Part shown: piece after piece, positions 53,257 to 62,025 of the stretch
Layout: each line of letters starts with the position of its first letter
Position numbering within the stretch: the first letter of the stretch is position 1
From: Myxococcales bacterium
GTDB taxonomy: Bacteria; Myxococcota_A; Polyangia; Polyangiales; Polyangiaceae
Reading direction: 5' to 3'
Length of the DNA stretch: 64,000 nucleotides
NCBI GenBank assembly: GCA_016703425.1
Contig: JADJCA010000011.1
Span: 1-64,000 of the forward strand
Notes under the pieces: model-generated
The model's input: only the letters and a program-made list of their open reading frames with translations
Database searches by the model: none
Told to the model about the DNA's origin: nothing
Position numbers and translations under genes: made by a program

Positions 53257-55290
53257 TCACCGGTCGAGGAGAAACCGCACCCTGCGCAGGAGCTCGTCGG
53301 CCCGGAAGGGCTTCGCTAGGAACGCCGCTCGATCGTCGACGAGCATGGTCTCGCGCTCGGCGCCCTCCGGGGCGTAGCCCGACACGAACAAGACGCGCAG
53401 CTCCGCTCGTGCCGCCATAAGCCGGCGCGCCAGCTCCACGCCGCCCATCTTGGGCATCACCAGGTCGGTCACGAGCAGCGACACGGTCCGCTTGCCGCTC
53501 TCCACGAGGTCGAGCGCTTCAAGCGGGTCGGCGGCCGCGATGACGCGATAGCCAGCGTCGGCGAGCACCTCCGCCACAGCGTTGCGAAGCTCGACCTCAT
53601 CCTCCACGAGCAGGAGCGTCTCGGTGCCGTGCTCCGACTTCGCCGGCGAGAGCTCCTTCGTCGAGACAAGGTCGGCGTCGCCCGACTCGAGGGGAAAGTA
53701 CACGCGAAACGAGGTGCCCGCGCCCGGTGCGCTGTCGACGACGATGCCTCCATCACATTGCTGCACGACCCCGTAAACGGTCGCCAGGCCGAGCCCCGTC
53801 CCTTTGCCCTCGGGCTTCGTCGTGAAGAACGGGTCGAACATCTTGCTCTGCGTCTCGTCGTCAATGCCGGAGCCGGTGTCGGCGACCGTCAAGAGCGCGT
53901 AGCTGCGGGGCCGCAAGTCGCCGGAGAGCGTGCGCATTGGCGCCTCGAGGCGGACCTGCCCCGTCGCCAGCGTCAAGGTGCCACCGCTTGGCATCGCGTC
54001 GCGCGCGTTGACGACGAGGTTCATGACCACCTGTTCGATCTGACCGCGATCGGCGCGAATGGTCGTCGCCTCGCCTCCGCTTGGCGCGACGAGCGACAGC
54101 TCCACGTCGGCACCGATGAGCGGCACGAGCGTCGCCGCCAGATCGCGGACGACCGCCGTGAGGTCGATGCGGTCGCGTCCCAAGACCTGCCCACGGCTAA
54201 AGGCGAGGAGCTGGGCCGTGAGGGCCGTAGCCCGTTCGCCGGCTTTGCGCATCTCCGCGAGGTCGACGAAGGCCGCGTCGCCCTTGGGCACGTGGGCCGC
54301 GAGGCGCCGCTCGAGCAGCGTCGCGCGCGTCATGAGGATCGCCAGGAGGTTGTTGAAGTCGTGGGCGATCCCGCCAGAGAGGCGTCCGAGGGCCTCGAGC
54401 TTGTGGGCCTGCCGCAGCTGCTTTGCGATCTTCTCCCTCTCGAGCATCTGCCGCCGCAGGAGCGAATTGGCGCGCACCAGCTCGGCGGTGCGCTCGTCGA
54501 CGCGACGCTCGAGCTCGGCCTGCGAACGACGCAGCTCCTCCTCAACGCGCTTGCGAGAGAAGAAGTCCGGGATCTCGGGCGGCGCCGTGGCCGAAGGCGC
54601 GGGACGCGACGCCATGAAGCGGCGCGTGTGGTCCTCGATGCGATGGGGCGGGGCCATGATGAAGCGGCACGCCTCGTCGCCGCGGGCCCGGCAGAGGACC
54701 TCGACGGCAACGAGCACGCGATCGAACGCCGCCTCGCACCACCCCGACGAGTAGCCGGCGTTCATGATGCAGACGGGGAAGGTCTTGTGCCGTTGGGCCG
54801 GCGGCGACTCGGCGTCCCTCCGCGTCAGCCAGGCGTCCGCCTCGAACGAATAGGGATGGTCGTAGAGCAAGAAGAAGTCGTCGCCAGCGCTGGGATTCGA
54901 GTCGGGGTGGATGTCGACGAAGGCCCAACCGGCGTGCGCGAAATGCACGGGCCCGGCGCTCAAGCGCTCCAACGGATCGTCGACGCCCATTTTTCGCGCA
55001 AAGTCTGCCGCGTCGGACCGCCCGAGCGCGTGGGCTAAATCGAAGAGGATGTTGCGCGAAAACGAGCTGGCCTCGGCTTCGCGACCCGGGCCGTAAAGAT
55101 CCTCGACGAGGCCGAAAAACTCGACGGAGAGCGACGACGCCCGAATCAAGACATAACGCTCGCCGGCGATCTCAAGCTTGCCTTGCGACGGGTCGAAGAG
55201 GCGCTGCCGAAAGTAGGCCGAAACGAGCGCTTCGGCCTTCTCGAACGCCCCCGTCATGGGGGTCGGCACGCGCACCGTCCGAAGCGTCAT
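53257..55290 (-). CDS. Hybrid histidine kinase with V4R/XylR-N sensor and receiver domain
   Basis: 677 residues; ATG 55290 chosen, with ATG 55257 close by. Residues ~1-225 are an XylR-N/V4R sensor (FARKMGVDDPLERLSAGPVHF and YSSGWCEAAFDR), ending in a Cys-His-rich ligand-binding part (CRARGDEACRFIMAPPHR). A coiled coil leads to a histidine kinase with GGIAHDFNNLLAI, MNLVVNARDAM, ADTGSGID and GTGLGLATVYG, and a C-terminal receiver with its aspartate in LLVTDLVMPKMGG. All catalytic parts are present. V4R domains bind small, often aromatic, molecules; the halogenase gene 72 bases downstream may be part of the same theme. Confidence 0.9.
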   Translation of the reverse strand: MTLRTVRVPTPMTGAFEKAEALVSAYFRQRLFDPSQGKLEIAGERYVLIRASSLSVEFFGLVEDLYGPGREAEASSFSRNILFDLAHALGRSDAADFARKMGVDDPLERLSAGPVHFAHAGWAFVDIHPDSNPSAGDDFFLLYDHPYSFEADAWLTRRDAESPPAQRHKTFPVCIMNAGYSSGWCEAAFDRVLVAVEVLCRARGDEACRFIMAPPHRIEDHTRRFMASRPAPSATAPPEIPDFFSRKRVEEELRRSQAELERRVDERTAELVRANSLLRRQMLEREKIAKQLRQAHKLEALGRLSGGIAHDFNNLLAILMTRATLLERRLAAHVPKGDAAFVDLAEMRKAGERATALTAQLLAFSRGQVLGRDRIDLTAVVRDLAATLVPLIGADVELSLVAPSGGEATTIRADRGQIEQVVMNLVVNARDAMPSGGTLTLATGQVRLEAPMRTLSGDLRPRSYALLTVADTGSGIDDETQSKMFDPFFTTKPEGKGTGLGLATVYGVVQQCDGGIVVDSAPGAGTSFRVYFPLESGDADLVSTKELSPAKSEHGTETLLLVEDEVELRNAVAEVLADAGYRVIAAADPLEALDLVESGKRTVSLLVTDLVMPKMGGVELARRLMAARAELRVLFVSGYAPEGAERETMLVDDRAAFLAKPFRADELLRRVRFLLDR

Positions 55291-55376
55291 GGATGGCGAT
55301 GATCGACCGCGTGAGGCCCTTGTGCAAGCGAACCCCCTTGAACTCTTGGCGGATTGTGCAACAAACTCCGTCAATC

Positions 55377-55580
55377 ATGAGCGATGCGGCCCCCAAGACG
55401 ACGGACAAGCGAAAGCAGAGCCTCTACTTCCCCGCCGAGATGCTCTCGGAGATGCAGGGTGAGGCGCACCGCCTGAGCCGCTCGCTCTCGTGGGTCGTCC
55501 AGCGAGCGTGGAAGGTCGCGCGCAAAGACATCCGCACGATGCCCGGCACCACGACGCCCGAACGCGCCGACGGCACCTGA
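55377..55580 (+). CDS. Small KRKQSLYFP-type protein (TIGR04563-like)
   Basis: 67 residues from ATG 55377. The core KRKQSLYFPAEMLSEMQGE and LSRSLSWVVQRAWKVARKDI looks like a ribbon-helix-helix DNA-binding unit with a beta strand and two helices, a form I know from the TIGR04563 family of myxobacteria. It may regulate the genes that follow. It is divergent from the hybrid kinase (87 bases apart) and its stop is overlapped by the next frame. Confidence 0.78.
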   Translation: MSDAAPKTTDKRKQSLYFPAEMLSEMQGEAHRLSRSLSWVVQRAWKVARKDIRTMPGTTTPERADGT

Positions 55581-57412
55581 CGAATCACTCGGCCTCTCCC
55601 GAGCGGCGCACCGCCGCGCGCGCGCTGCGCCTTTGGCTGGCGCGCGTCGCTCTCGTCCTCTTCGTTCTGCAGTTCGTGGCCCTCGAGCTCGCCGTTCGCG
55701 GCGGCGGCGTCACGGGCGCGCGACGCTTCGTCGCGGCCCTCGCGAGCGTCCTCTTTTGCGGAGCCGTGCTGACGCTCGCCCGCGCCAAGTGGCGCGCCGC
55801 GGTCGGCGCCACCTTTGGACTCATCGCCGTCACGCAGGGAACGTTCGCCTACTTCTGGCACACGTTCCTCGACCGTCAGGTGGCCGAGAGCGCCGTCTAC
55901 CACGGAGCCGACGTGCGAGCCGTCCTCGGCGCCATGGCCCTTCGGGTCGTGAGCCTGGGCGCCACCGGCGCGCTCCTAGGCGGCGCGCTCGCGGTGATCG
56001 CAGGGCCGCTCCCGCTGGCGGCGCGAGCGCCGGTCCGCGCTTCCGCGGCGTGCGCGCTCCTCTTGCTGCTCGCCGCGGGGCCACCGCTCCGCGCGGCGAC
56101 GCCCGAGGTGGCGACGCTCGACGCGGTGGCGTTCGTGGCCACGCGCAGCGCGCGGAGCAGCGCGCGCGTCGAGAGCCGCGCGGCCGTTCCGGCGGTGGAG
56201 GTGCCCGCGGGGCGGGCCTTGCCGAACGTCGTGTTCGTGCTCACCGAGAGCGTGCGTGCCGATGATGGCTGCGCCGCGCCGAACGCGCCGTGTCCCACGA
56301 TGCCGCGTGTTCATGGGCTCATGCGCGATCGAATTCCGCTCCTGGGCATGCGCGCCGTGAGCAGCTACACCGCCGTGTCGCTCTCGGCGCTCCTGACGGG
56401 ACGCACGCAAGAGGGACCTCGCGAGAGCATTGCCACCGCGCCCACGCTGTTCGATTTGGTGCGCGCCACCACGCGGAGCGAGCAGCGGCCCTACGTGGCC
56501 TTCTGGTCTGCGCAGATGGCTTCGGTCTTCGAGCGCGCCGAGGTGGCGCGTTCGGTGGACTCCTTCGTGAGCGTCGAGACCCTCGTGGGGCGCGCCATCG
56601 AGGACGAGGACGAGGTCGTGGACCGCGGCGTCGACGCGCTCCTGGCGAACCACGTCGAGAAGGCCATCGCCGCCCTGCCCGAGCCGTTCTTCTTGTTCCT
56701 CCAATTGGCCGGCACGCACGCGCCCTACTACGTCGACGAGGCTCGCGCGCCGTTCGTTCCCTGGTCGCGCACCGTGTCGTGGTCGAAGCTCCCGGAGCTG
56801 CGAAGCGCGTACAAGAACGCCATCGTGGCGCAAGACGCGTCGGTGGCGCGAATGCTAGAGCGCATCTTCGACAGGAACGGCAAGGCGCCGCTCGTCGTCC
56901 TCTTCACGAGCGACCATGGCGAGGCCTTCGGCGAACACGGCGCCATCCACCACGGTCAAAACGTCTACGACGAGCAGCTCCACGTCCCCGCGTGGATCGC
57001 GTCGCGCAACGGCGCTCTCTCCGGCACCGCGCTCGGGCACCTTGCGGCGCGGCGCGACCGCACGGCGACGCACCTGGATCTCTTGCCAACGGTCCTCGAC
57101 GTCTACGGCACGTGGCAGAGCTTTGGGCTTCGTGAATTTACGCGCCGGCTGCCGGGGCGTTCGCTCCTCGATGCGCCGGCGCCCTTCGCGCCGGTGCCGA
57201 TCACGAACTGCACGACGATGTTTCCCTGTCCGCTTCACACGTGGGGCGTCCTCGGGGAGAGCGCGCTCTTGGGGGCGCAAGCGTGGGACGCCGACTGGCA
57301 CTGCCTCCCGCTCGAAGGAGCCAACGAGCCGAAGGCGGCGGCGTGCGAGGCGTTGCGGCGCGCCTCGATGACGTTCTTTGCGAAAAAGCCCAACGGCGCG
57401 CCCAACTATTGA
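55577..57412 (+). CDS. Membrane sulfatase/phosphoethanolamine-transferase-like protein
   Basis: About 610 residues. There is no ATG or GTG near the first helix; a CTG at 55577 overlaps the previous stop (CTGA), while GTG 55490 lies far inside the upstream gene. N-terminal membrane helices (VALVLFVLQFVALEL, VAALASVLFCGAVLTLA) precede an alkaline-phosphatase-fold domain: VVFVLTESVRADD, then the Ser/Thr nucleophile stretch YTAVSLSALLTGR and a metal-binding FTSDHGEAFGEHGAIHH. The shape is like LTA synthase, OpgE or EptA, which transfer phospho-groups to envelope glycans or lipids. Target is unknown. Confidence 0.8.
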   Translation: MTNHSASPERRTAARALRLWLARVALVLFVLQFVALELAVRGGGVTGARRFVAALASVLFCGAVLTLARAKWRAAVGATFGLIAVTQGTFAYFWHTFLDRQVAESAVYHGADVRAVLGAMALRVVSLGATGALLGGALAVIAGPLPLAARAPVRASAACALLLLLAAGPPLRAATPEVATLDAVAFVATRSARSSARVESRAAVPAVEVPAGRALPNVVFVLTESVRADDGCAAPNAPCPTMPRVHGLMRDRIPLLGMRAVSSYTAVSLSALLTGRTQEGPRESIATAPTLFDLVRATTRSEQRPYVAFWSAQMASVFERAEVARSVDSFVSVETLVGRAIEDEDEVVDRGVDALLANHVEKAIAALPEPFFLFLQLAGTHAPYYVDEARAPFVPWSRTVSWSKLPELRSAYKNAIVAQDASVARMLERIFDRNGKAPLVVLFTSDHGEAFGEHGAIHHGQNVYDEQLHVPAWIASRNGALSGTALGHLAARRDRTATHLDLLPTVLDVYGTWQSFGLREFTRRLPGRSLLDAPAPFAPVPITNCTTMFPCPLHTWGVLGESALLGAQAWDADWHCLPLEGANEPKAAACEALRRASMTFFAKKPNGAPNY

Positions 57413-57493
57413 GCGACGGTCGGGCTAGAAGGCGTGAGAAGCTGGGGCAGCCCGCGGCGGGCGGTTCTGCGATAAGCTCCCGCGCAAATTCGC

Positions 57494-58408
57494 ATGGTCT
57501 CGCCCAAGATATGGGTCCTCGCCCTCCTCCCGCTTGCCGGCCTCGTCGAGCTCGGCGCGCACCTCATCCAAACGCATTCGGTCGTCCCAACGTCAGACTG
57601 GGAAGGCGCGCGGGAGATCGTTAAGGGGTCGCTCAAGAAGGAGGACCTCCTCGCGTTCGCGCCGCGCTGGACGAGCCCCATCGGTCGCCAGGTCTTCGGT
57701 GACGAGCTGGCGACCATGGAGCGCATGGGCCGCGCCGACACGACGCGCTATGCGCGCGCCTTCGAAGTGTCGATCCGTGGCGGGCGCGATCGCGAGCTCG
57801 CGGGGTGGAAGGTGGCCGCCGAAGCGCGCTCGGGCGCCGTCACGGTTCGCACGCTCGAAAACCCAGCGTATGTCCCGATGCTCGATGACCTTCTGACGCA
57901 CGTCTCTCCGGAGCTCATGACGGTGGTCCGTCGCGATGCGCGCGGCGAGGTGCCGTGTCCCTGGTCGCCCGGCCCCGCCAGCGCCGGAGGGCTCGGCGCC
58001 GGCCCCGCCACGCCTCGCGAGCGCTTCGCGTGCGCCGGCGGCATCGTCGGCATCTCGATCGTGGCGGACCCCAACTATGACGCGAGGCGCTGCCTCTACG
58101 CGCCACCGCCGGGCGGCCGAGCCGAAGTCGTCATCACCTTCAAGAACGTGAAGTTCGGCGACGTGCTCCACGGCCACCACGGGCTCTACGTCGAGGCGGA
58201 GCACACGCCCGACGGCGCTCCCGTCACGCTCAACTTCAAGGCCGGAGAGCGCCACGTCGGCAAGCTCATCCACCGTGACGGAGAAGGCTGGAAGGGCTTC
58301 GATCTGCCGACCAGCGAGCTGAAAGGTCAAGAGGGCGATCTGACCGCCGAAGTGAGCGCGCCGAACGGCAACCGACGGATGTACTGCTTTGAAGGGATCA
58401 CGCGATGA
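57494..58408 (+). CDS. Membrane-anchored hypothetical protein
   Basis: 304 residues from ATG 57494. One N-terminal helix (WVLALLPLAGLVELGAHL) anchors a large outer domain. Conserved-looking blocks are RGEVPCPWSPGPAS, FKNVKFGDVLHGHHGLYVEAEH and GKLIHRDGEGWKGFDLPTSEL; four Cys (CPW, CAGG, CLYA, YCFEG) may form two disulfides. No family is recognised. Its stop overlaps the start of the glycosyltransferase gene (ATGA), so the two are probably co-translated and may work together. Confidence 0.75.
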   Translation: MVSPKIWVLALLPLAGLVELGAHLIQTHSVVPTSDWEGAREIVKGSLKKEDLLAFAPRWTSPIGRQVFGDELATMERMGRADTTRYARAFEVSIRGGRDRELAGWKVAAEARSGAVTVRTLENPAYVPMLDDLLTHVSPELMTVVRRDARGEVPCPWSPGPASAGGLGAGPATPRERFACAGGIVGISIVADPNYDARRCLYAPPPGGRAEVVITFKNVKFGDVLHGHHGLYVEAEHTPDGAPVTLNFKAGERHVGKLIHRDGEGWKGFDLPTSELKGQEGDLTAEVSAPNGNRRMYCFEGITR

Positions 58409-60264
58409 GCGACGATCCGAAAGACGCGGCGTCTGTGGACGAGCCGAAGAGCGAACAGACGGAGGGCGCCGCACCCGAGGCTGCGACCTCGGGCTCCGAA
58501 GAAGCCCCAGTCACCGCGACCTCGACCTCGACCTCGACCTCGACCTCGACCTCGACCTCGACCTCGACCTCGACCTCCGCCTCCTCGTGGTGGGTTCTCC
58601 CGCCCGCCATCGGTTGGCGCGATCACGTCATCGGGGCGACTTTCGCCGTCGTGCTCGTGGCGTGGCTCTTGTCGACGGCGCGGGGTCTCGGGTTTGCGCG
58701 TGACGAGGGGTTCTACTTCTACTCGGCGTCGAGTTACGCGGGCTGGTTCGAGGAGCTCTTCAAGAACGGCAAGAGCGCCATGGAGCAGGGCGTCGTCGAT
58801 CGGTATTGGTCGGCGAACCACGAACACCCGTCGCTCATGAAGAGCCTCTTCGCGCTCTCGTGGATGTTCCTCCACAAGAAGCACGCGATCTTCGCCGACG
58901 CGAGCACGGCCTTTCGCTTCCCGGGCATGGCCATGGCGGGCTTCGCTTTGTGGATCACCTACATCTTCGGCGCGCGGCTGTTCTCACGGCCCGCCGGTGC
59001 CGTCGCGGCGGCGCTCTTGGCGCTGATGCCCCACCTCTTCTACAACGCGCACCTCGCGTGTTTCGACGTGCCCATCGTCACGATGTGGCTGCTCTCCGTC
59101 TACGTGTTCTATCGGAGCAGCCAGACGGGAACGTTCGCCTGGGCCATCGCCGCCGGCGTCGTCTACGGGCTCACCCTCGAGACGAAGCACAACGCATGGA
59201 TCTTGCCGGCGGTCTTCGTGCCGCACGTGCTCTTCACCTACGCGCGCGGCTTTATGGGCGGCCCAAAGCCCGCCGCGAAGGTGCCCTGGAACCTCATCGC
59301 GATGGCCACCGTGGGGCCGCTGGTCTTTCGCGCGCTCTGGCCGTGGATCTGGTTCGACACGGAGGCGCGCGTCACCGAGTACGTGAACTTCCACGTCAAC
59401 CACGAGTATTACAACATCGAGTTTTTGGGCCGGAACTACTTCGGACCGCCGTCGCCGCCGCTCTACGCGCCGCTGCTCATCTTGGCGTCGGTGCCCACCG
59501 TCACGATCCTCCTCTTCCTCTTGGGCGCCGCCGACCGCACGAGAGACAGCATCACCGCGCTCAAGGCCTTCTTTGCGTCGAAGGAAGGCCGCAAGGACGC
59601 GGGACCGCACGACGCGGCCGCCGACCTCCTGCTCGCGCTCGCGTTCTCCGCGCCGCTCGCCGTGTTCTTCCTGCCCAAGACCCCGATCTTCGGCGGCACC
59701 AAGCACTGGATGCCGGCCTACCCATTCCTCGCGCTCTTCGCGGGCCGGGGCTTCGCCCTCGCTTGTGGCGCCGTCCGCCAGCTCATGGCCGAGAGGCCTC
59801 GGTGGGAGCCCCACGCCAAGGTCGCGCCGTGGGCGCTCGCCCTCGCGGCCATCTCGGGTCCATTCTTCATCACGCGCCACTCGCATCCCTTCGGCCTGTC
59901 GACGTACGTGCCCCTCGTCGGTGGCACGGCGGGCGGGGCTGACCTGGGCCTCAATCGCCAGTTTTGGGGCTACACGACGGAGAGCTTGGGGCCGTGGCTC
60001 CAAGCCAACGCGCCGAAACACGCCGCCATCTTCATCCACGACACGGCGTGGCAATCCTGGGAGCGCCTCCTCGCCGAGAAGCGCCTGAGGCCCGATCTGC
60101 GCGGCGTTGGCAGCCCCACCGAGGCGCTCTTCTCGATCGTTCACCATGAGCTCCACATGAACGAGGTCGACTACTCGATCTGGGCAGCGTACGAGACCGT
60201 GAGCCCGGTCTACATCCTCGCCCACGACGGGGTCCCCATCATCAGCCTCTATCGGCGCAAGTAG
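58405..60264 (+). CDS. GT-C family glycosyltransferase (ArnT/PMT-like)
   Basis: 619 residues. Residues ~20-60 are a Thr-Ser repeat tail coded by a GACCTC array. Then come about 10-12 helices; loop 1 carries GLGFARDEGFYFYSASSYAG with the Asp-Glu of the GT-C active site. Other loops contain HNAWILPAVFVPHV and LACFDVPIVTMW. The soluble C-terminal part has FGGTKHWMPAYPFLALFAGRG and ends IISLYRRK. It should move a sugar from a polyprenyl-phosphate donor to an envelope lipid or glycan on the periplasmic side. It overlaps the preceding gene and abuts the beta-lactamase-like gene. Confidence 0.87.
   Translation: MSDDPKDAASVDEPKSEQTEGAAPEAATSGSEEAPVTATSTSTSTSTSTSTSTSTSTSASSWWVLPPAIGWRDHVIGATFAVVLVAWLLSTARGLGFARDEGFYFYSASSYAGWFEELFKNGKSAMEQGVVDRYWSANHEHPSLMKSLFALSWMFLHKKHAIFADASTAFRFPGMAMAGFALWITYIFGARLFSRPAGAVAAALLALMPHLFYNAHLACFDVPIVTMWLLSVYVFYRSSQTGTFAWAIAAGVVYGLTLETKHNAWILPAVFVPHVLFTYARGFMGGPKPAAKVPWNLIAMATVGPLVFRALWPWIWFDTEARVTEYVNFHVNHEYYNIEFLGRNYFGPPSPPLYAPLLILASVPTVTILLFLLGAADRTRDSITALKAFFASKEGRKDAGPHDAAADLLLALAFSAPLAVFFLPKTPIFGGTKHWMPAYPFLALFAGRGFALACGAVRQLMAERPRWEPHAKVAPWALALAAISGPFFITRHSHPFGLSTYVPLVGGTAGGADLGLNRQFWGYTTESLGPWLQANAPKHAAIFIHDTAWQSWERLLAEKRLRPDLRGVGSPTEALFSIVHHELHMNEVDYSIWAAYETVSPVYILAHDGVPIISLYRRK
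58518..58577 (+). repeat. (GACCTC)10 microsatellite inside the glycosyltransferase gene
   Basis: Ten perfect GACCTC hexamers from 58518 to 58577 code alternating Thr and Ser near the N-terminus. Changes in copy number add or remove Thr-Ser pairs without shifting the frame. A related but imperfect GGTCGN array codes the Thr-rich linker of the thioredoxin-like lipoprotein at 41868-41911. Confidence 0.93.
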
Positions 60265-61167
60265 ATGCGCCGCCGCACCGCCGCACGGCTCGTTCTCTTT
60301 GGCGCTCTGACGGTCGCGACCGGTTGCGTGGCCCTCGGGCGAACGCCGCCGCCGCACCGGGGCGAGTCTTGGGCACAGGAACGAACCGACGAAGGGGCGC
60401 GCGCGCTCTTCGCGGAGGCCGGTGTCGAAGGTGCGTTCGTCGTGCTCGACGAACGTCGCGCCGTGCGCACGGTCGTCAACGGCGAGGAGGCCGCAACGAG
60501 GCACGTGCCCGCGTCGACCTTCAAGATCGCCAGCACGCTCATCGGCCTCGAGACCGGCGTCATTGCCGGCGAACACTTTTCGCTGCCCTGGGACGGCCGC
60601 GAGCACGCCATCGCCGCGTGGAACGGAAACCACGATCTCAGAAGCGCCATCCGGCACTCGGTCGTGTGGTTCTATCAAGAGGTGGCTCGGCGCGTCGGCG
60701 CGGCGCGCATGAGGCACTGGCTCAACGCCTTTGACTACGGCGACAAGAACATGGGCGGCGCCGTCGATACGTTCTGGCTCGATGACACCCTTCACATCTC
60801 GCCGCGCGAACAGGTCGAGTTCCTACGCCGCCTCCACGCCCGCGAGCTTCCCGTCAAGGACGAGCACGCGGCCTTGACGGTGAAGCTCCTCGTCTCCGAA
60901 GAGTGGCCGACGCCCGACGGTCCGGCGAGCATTCGCGCAAAGACCGGCTGGTCCACCGAGGGCGACCGCGCCGTCCTTTGGCTCGTAGGCTTCGTCGAAC
61001 GCGGCATGGATCGCTACACCTTCGCGACGCTGCTGCTCTGCCCGAAGGCCGCTGCCGACGAGAAGGCGGCGCTCAGGTGGTCTCTCTCGAAGCGCCTCTT
61101 GGTGCGCGCCGGCGCGCTCCCCGTCTTGCCGAAGCGTGACGGATGCGAACTTCCATGCGAGAAATAG
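60265..61167 (+). CDS. Class D beta-lactamase-like lipoprotein
   Basis: 300 residues, ATG 60265 directly after the previous stop. The leader RLVLFGALTVATGC has a lipobox. Serine-enzyme motifs are in order: PASTFKIAST with nucleophile Ser and Lys (S-x-x-K), HSVVWFYQEVARRVG (S-x-V), FDYGDKNMGG near the Y-G-N position (here Y-G-D), WLDDTLHISPREQVEFLRRL and RAKTGWSTEG (K-T-G). This matches OXA-type class D enzymes or BlaR-type sensors; length fits a hydrolase. It is embedded in an envelope operon, so it may act on peptidoglycan-like substrates or as resistance; sequence alone cannot decide. Confidence 0.88.
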   Translation: MRRRTAARLVLFGALTVATGCVALGRTPPPHRGESWAQERTDEGARALFAEAGVEGAFVVLDERRAVRTVVNGEEAATRHVPASTFKIASTLIGLETGVIAGEHFSLPWDGREHAIAAWNGNHDLRSAIRHSVVWFYQEVARRVGAARMRHWLNAFDYGDKNMGGAVDTFWLDDTLHISPREQVEFLRRLHARELPVKDEHAALTVKLLVSEEWPTPDGPASIRAKTGWSTEGDRAVLWLVGFVERGMDRYTFATLLLCPKAAADEKAALRWSLSKRLLVRAGALPVLPKRDGCELPCEK

Positions 61168-61979
61168 CCACCGTGCGAATCATCCCGAGCCTCGCCGCCG
61201 CGTCTGCCCTCTCGCTGTCCGCAGGGCTTGCGTCCGCGGCGCCGCCGTTGGTCGAACGGCGGCAGACCGTTCCCGCCAAGGAGGTCGACGTCGACGCGGC
61301 CCTCGGCGTCGCGCGTTTCGACTTGGGCCCTGGCACGAGCGGCACCGGAGCCGGCGGCAACTTCGACATCGGCATCGGCCTGAAGCAACACCTCGAGCTC
61401 GGCGTGTCGCTCGGCATGCGCTTCGGCACCGATGGGAAATTTTCCTCCGCCGACAACTACGCGAAGCTCGCCGACTACCGCACGTTCGGCGCCGACGGCA
61501 ACGCGACCTTCACGCCGGAGGTCCGCCTGAAGAGCCAGGTCGTCGACCTCTCCGCCTTTGAGTTCTCCCTCGAACTGCGCGGGGGCTTGTCGGTCGGCGA
61601 CAGCCCGCCGCAAGCGCTCGGCGAGGGGACCACCCGTCCGTCACTTCGAGGCGGCGCGCCCATCGCCCTCCACGTCGGCTCCATCCTGCGCCTCGACTCG
61701 GGCGTCTTCGCGCGCGTCGTCTTCGCGAACCAAGTGCGCACCGGCGTCCTCTTGCCGGCCGAGCTTTGGATCCAACCGACGAGCAAGTTCTGGGTGGGGC
61801 CTCGCACCGGCCTCTTAATCTCGAGCCCCGGCGGCGGCACCGACGTGCAGGCGGGCCTCGGCGTGGGCTACCAGGTGACGAGCGCCATCGACCTCAAGGC
61901 GGGCTTCCTCTTGCCCGCCGTCGACAAAACGACCGAGAACTGGGGCGTCGGCGTCGGCGCTCAATTCCGCGTGGAGTGA
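61155..61979 (+). CDS. Outer-membrane beta-barrel protein, hypothetical
   Basis: 274 residues from ATG 61155 (GTG 61173, just after the previous stop, is the alternative). The signal peptide is IIPSLAAASALSLSAGLASAAP. Alternating amphipathic strands fill the rest (VDVDAALGVARFDLGPG, LELGVSLGMRFGTD, SAIDLKAGFLLPAV), and the end WGVGVGAQFRVE suits a small barrel. No family signature is seen. It is last in the run that begins at 55377 and overlaps the previous gene by a few bases. Confidence 0.7.
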   Translation: MREIATVRIIPSLAAASALSLSAGLASAAPPLVERRQTVPAKEVDVDAALGVARFDLGPGTSGTGAGGNFDIGIGLKQHLELGVSLGMRFGTDGKFSSADNYAKLADYRTFGADGNATFTPEVRLKSQVVDLSAFEFSLELRGGLSVGDSPPQALGEGTTRPSLRGGAPIALHVGSILRLDSGVFARVVFANQVRTGVLLPAELWIQPTSKFWVGPRTGLLISSPGGGTDVQAGLGVGYQVTSAIDLKAGFLLPAVDKTTENWGVGVGAQFRVE

Positions 61980-62025
61980 GCGGGCCGCCGGGCGCCCCGT
62001 CGGTGATCGAGGTCGCGGTGCCCGT

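Noticed and set aside
57467..57480. GCCCGC-g-GCGGGC as a terminator after the sulfatase-like gene
   Set aside because: The loop is too small for a stable hairpin in that register and no T run follows.
58518..58577. GACCTC array as a CRISPR
   Set aside because: Units are 6 bases with no spacers, and it is in frame within a gene.
58984..60795. A 603-codon minus frame
   Set aside because: Shadow of the glycosyltransferase and beta-lactamase-like genes.
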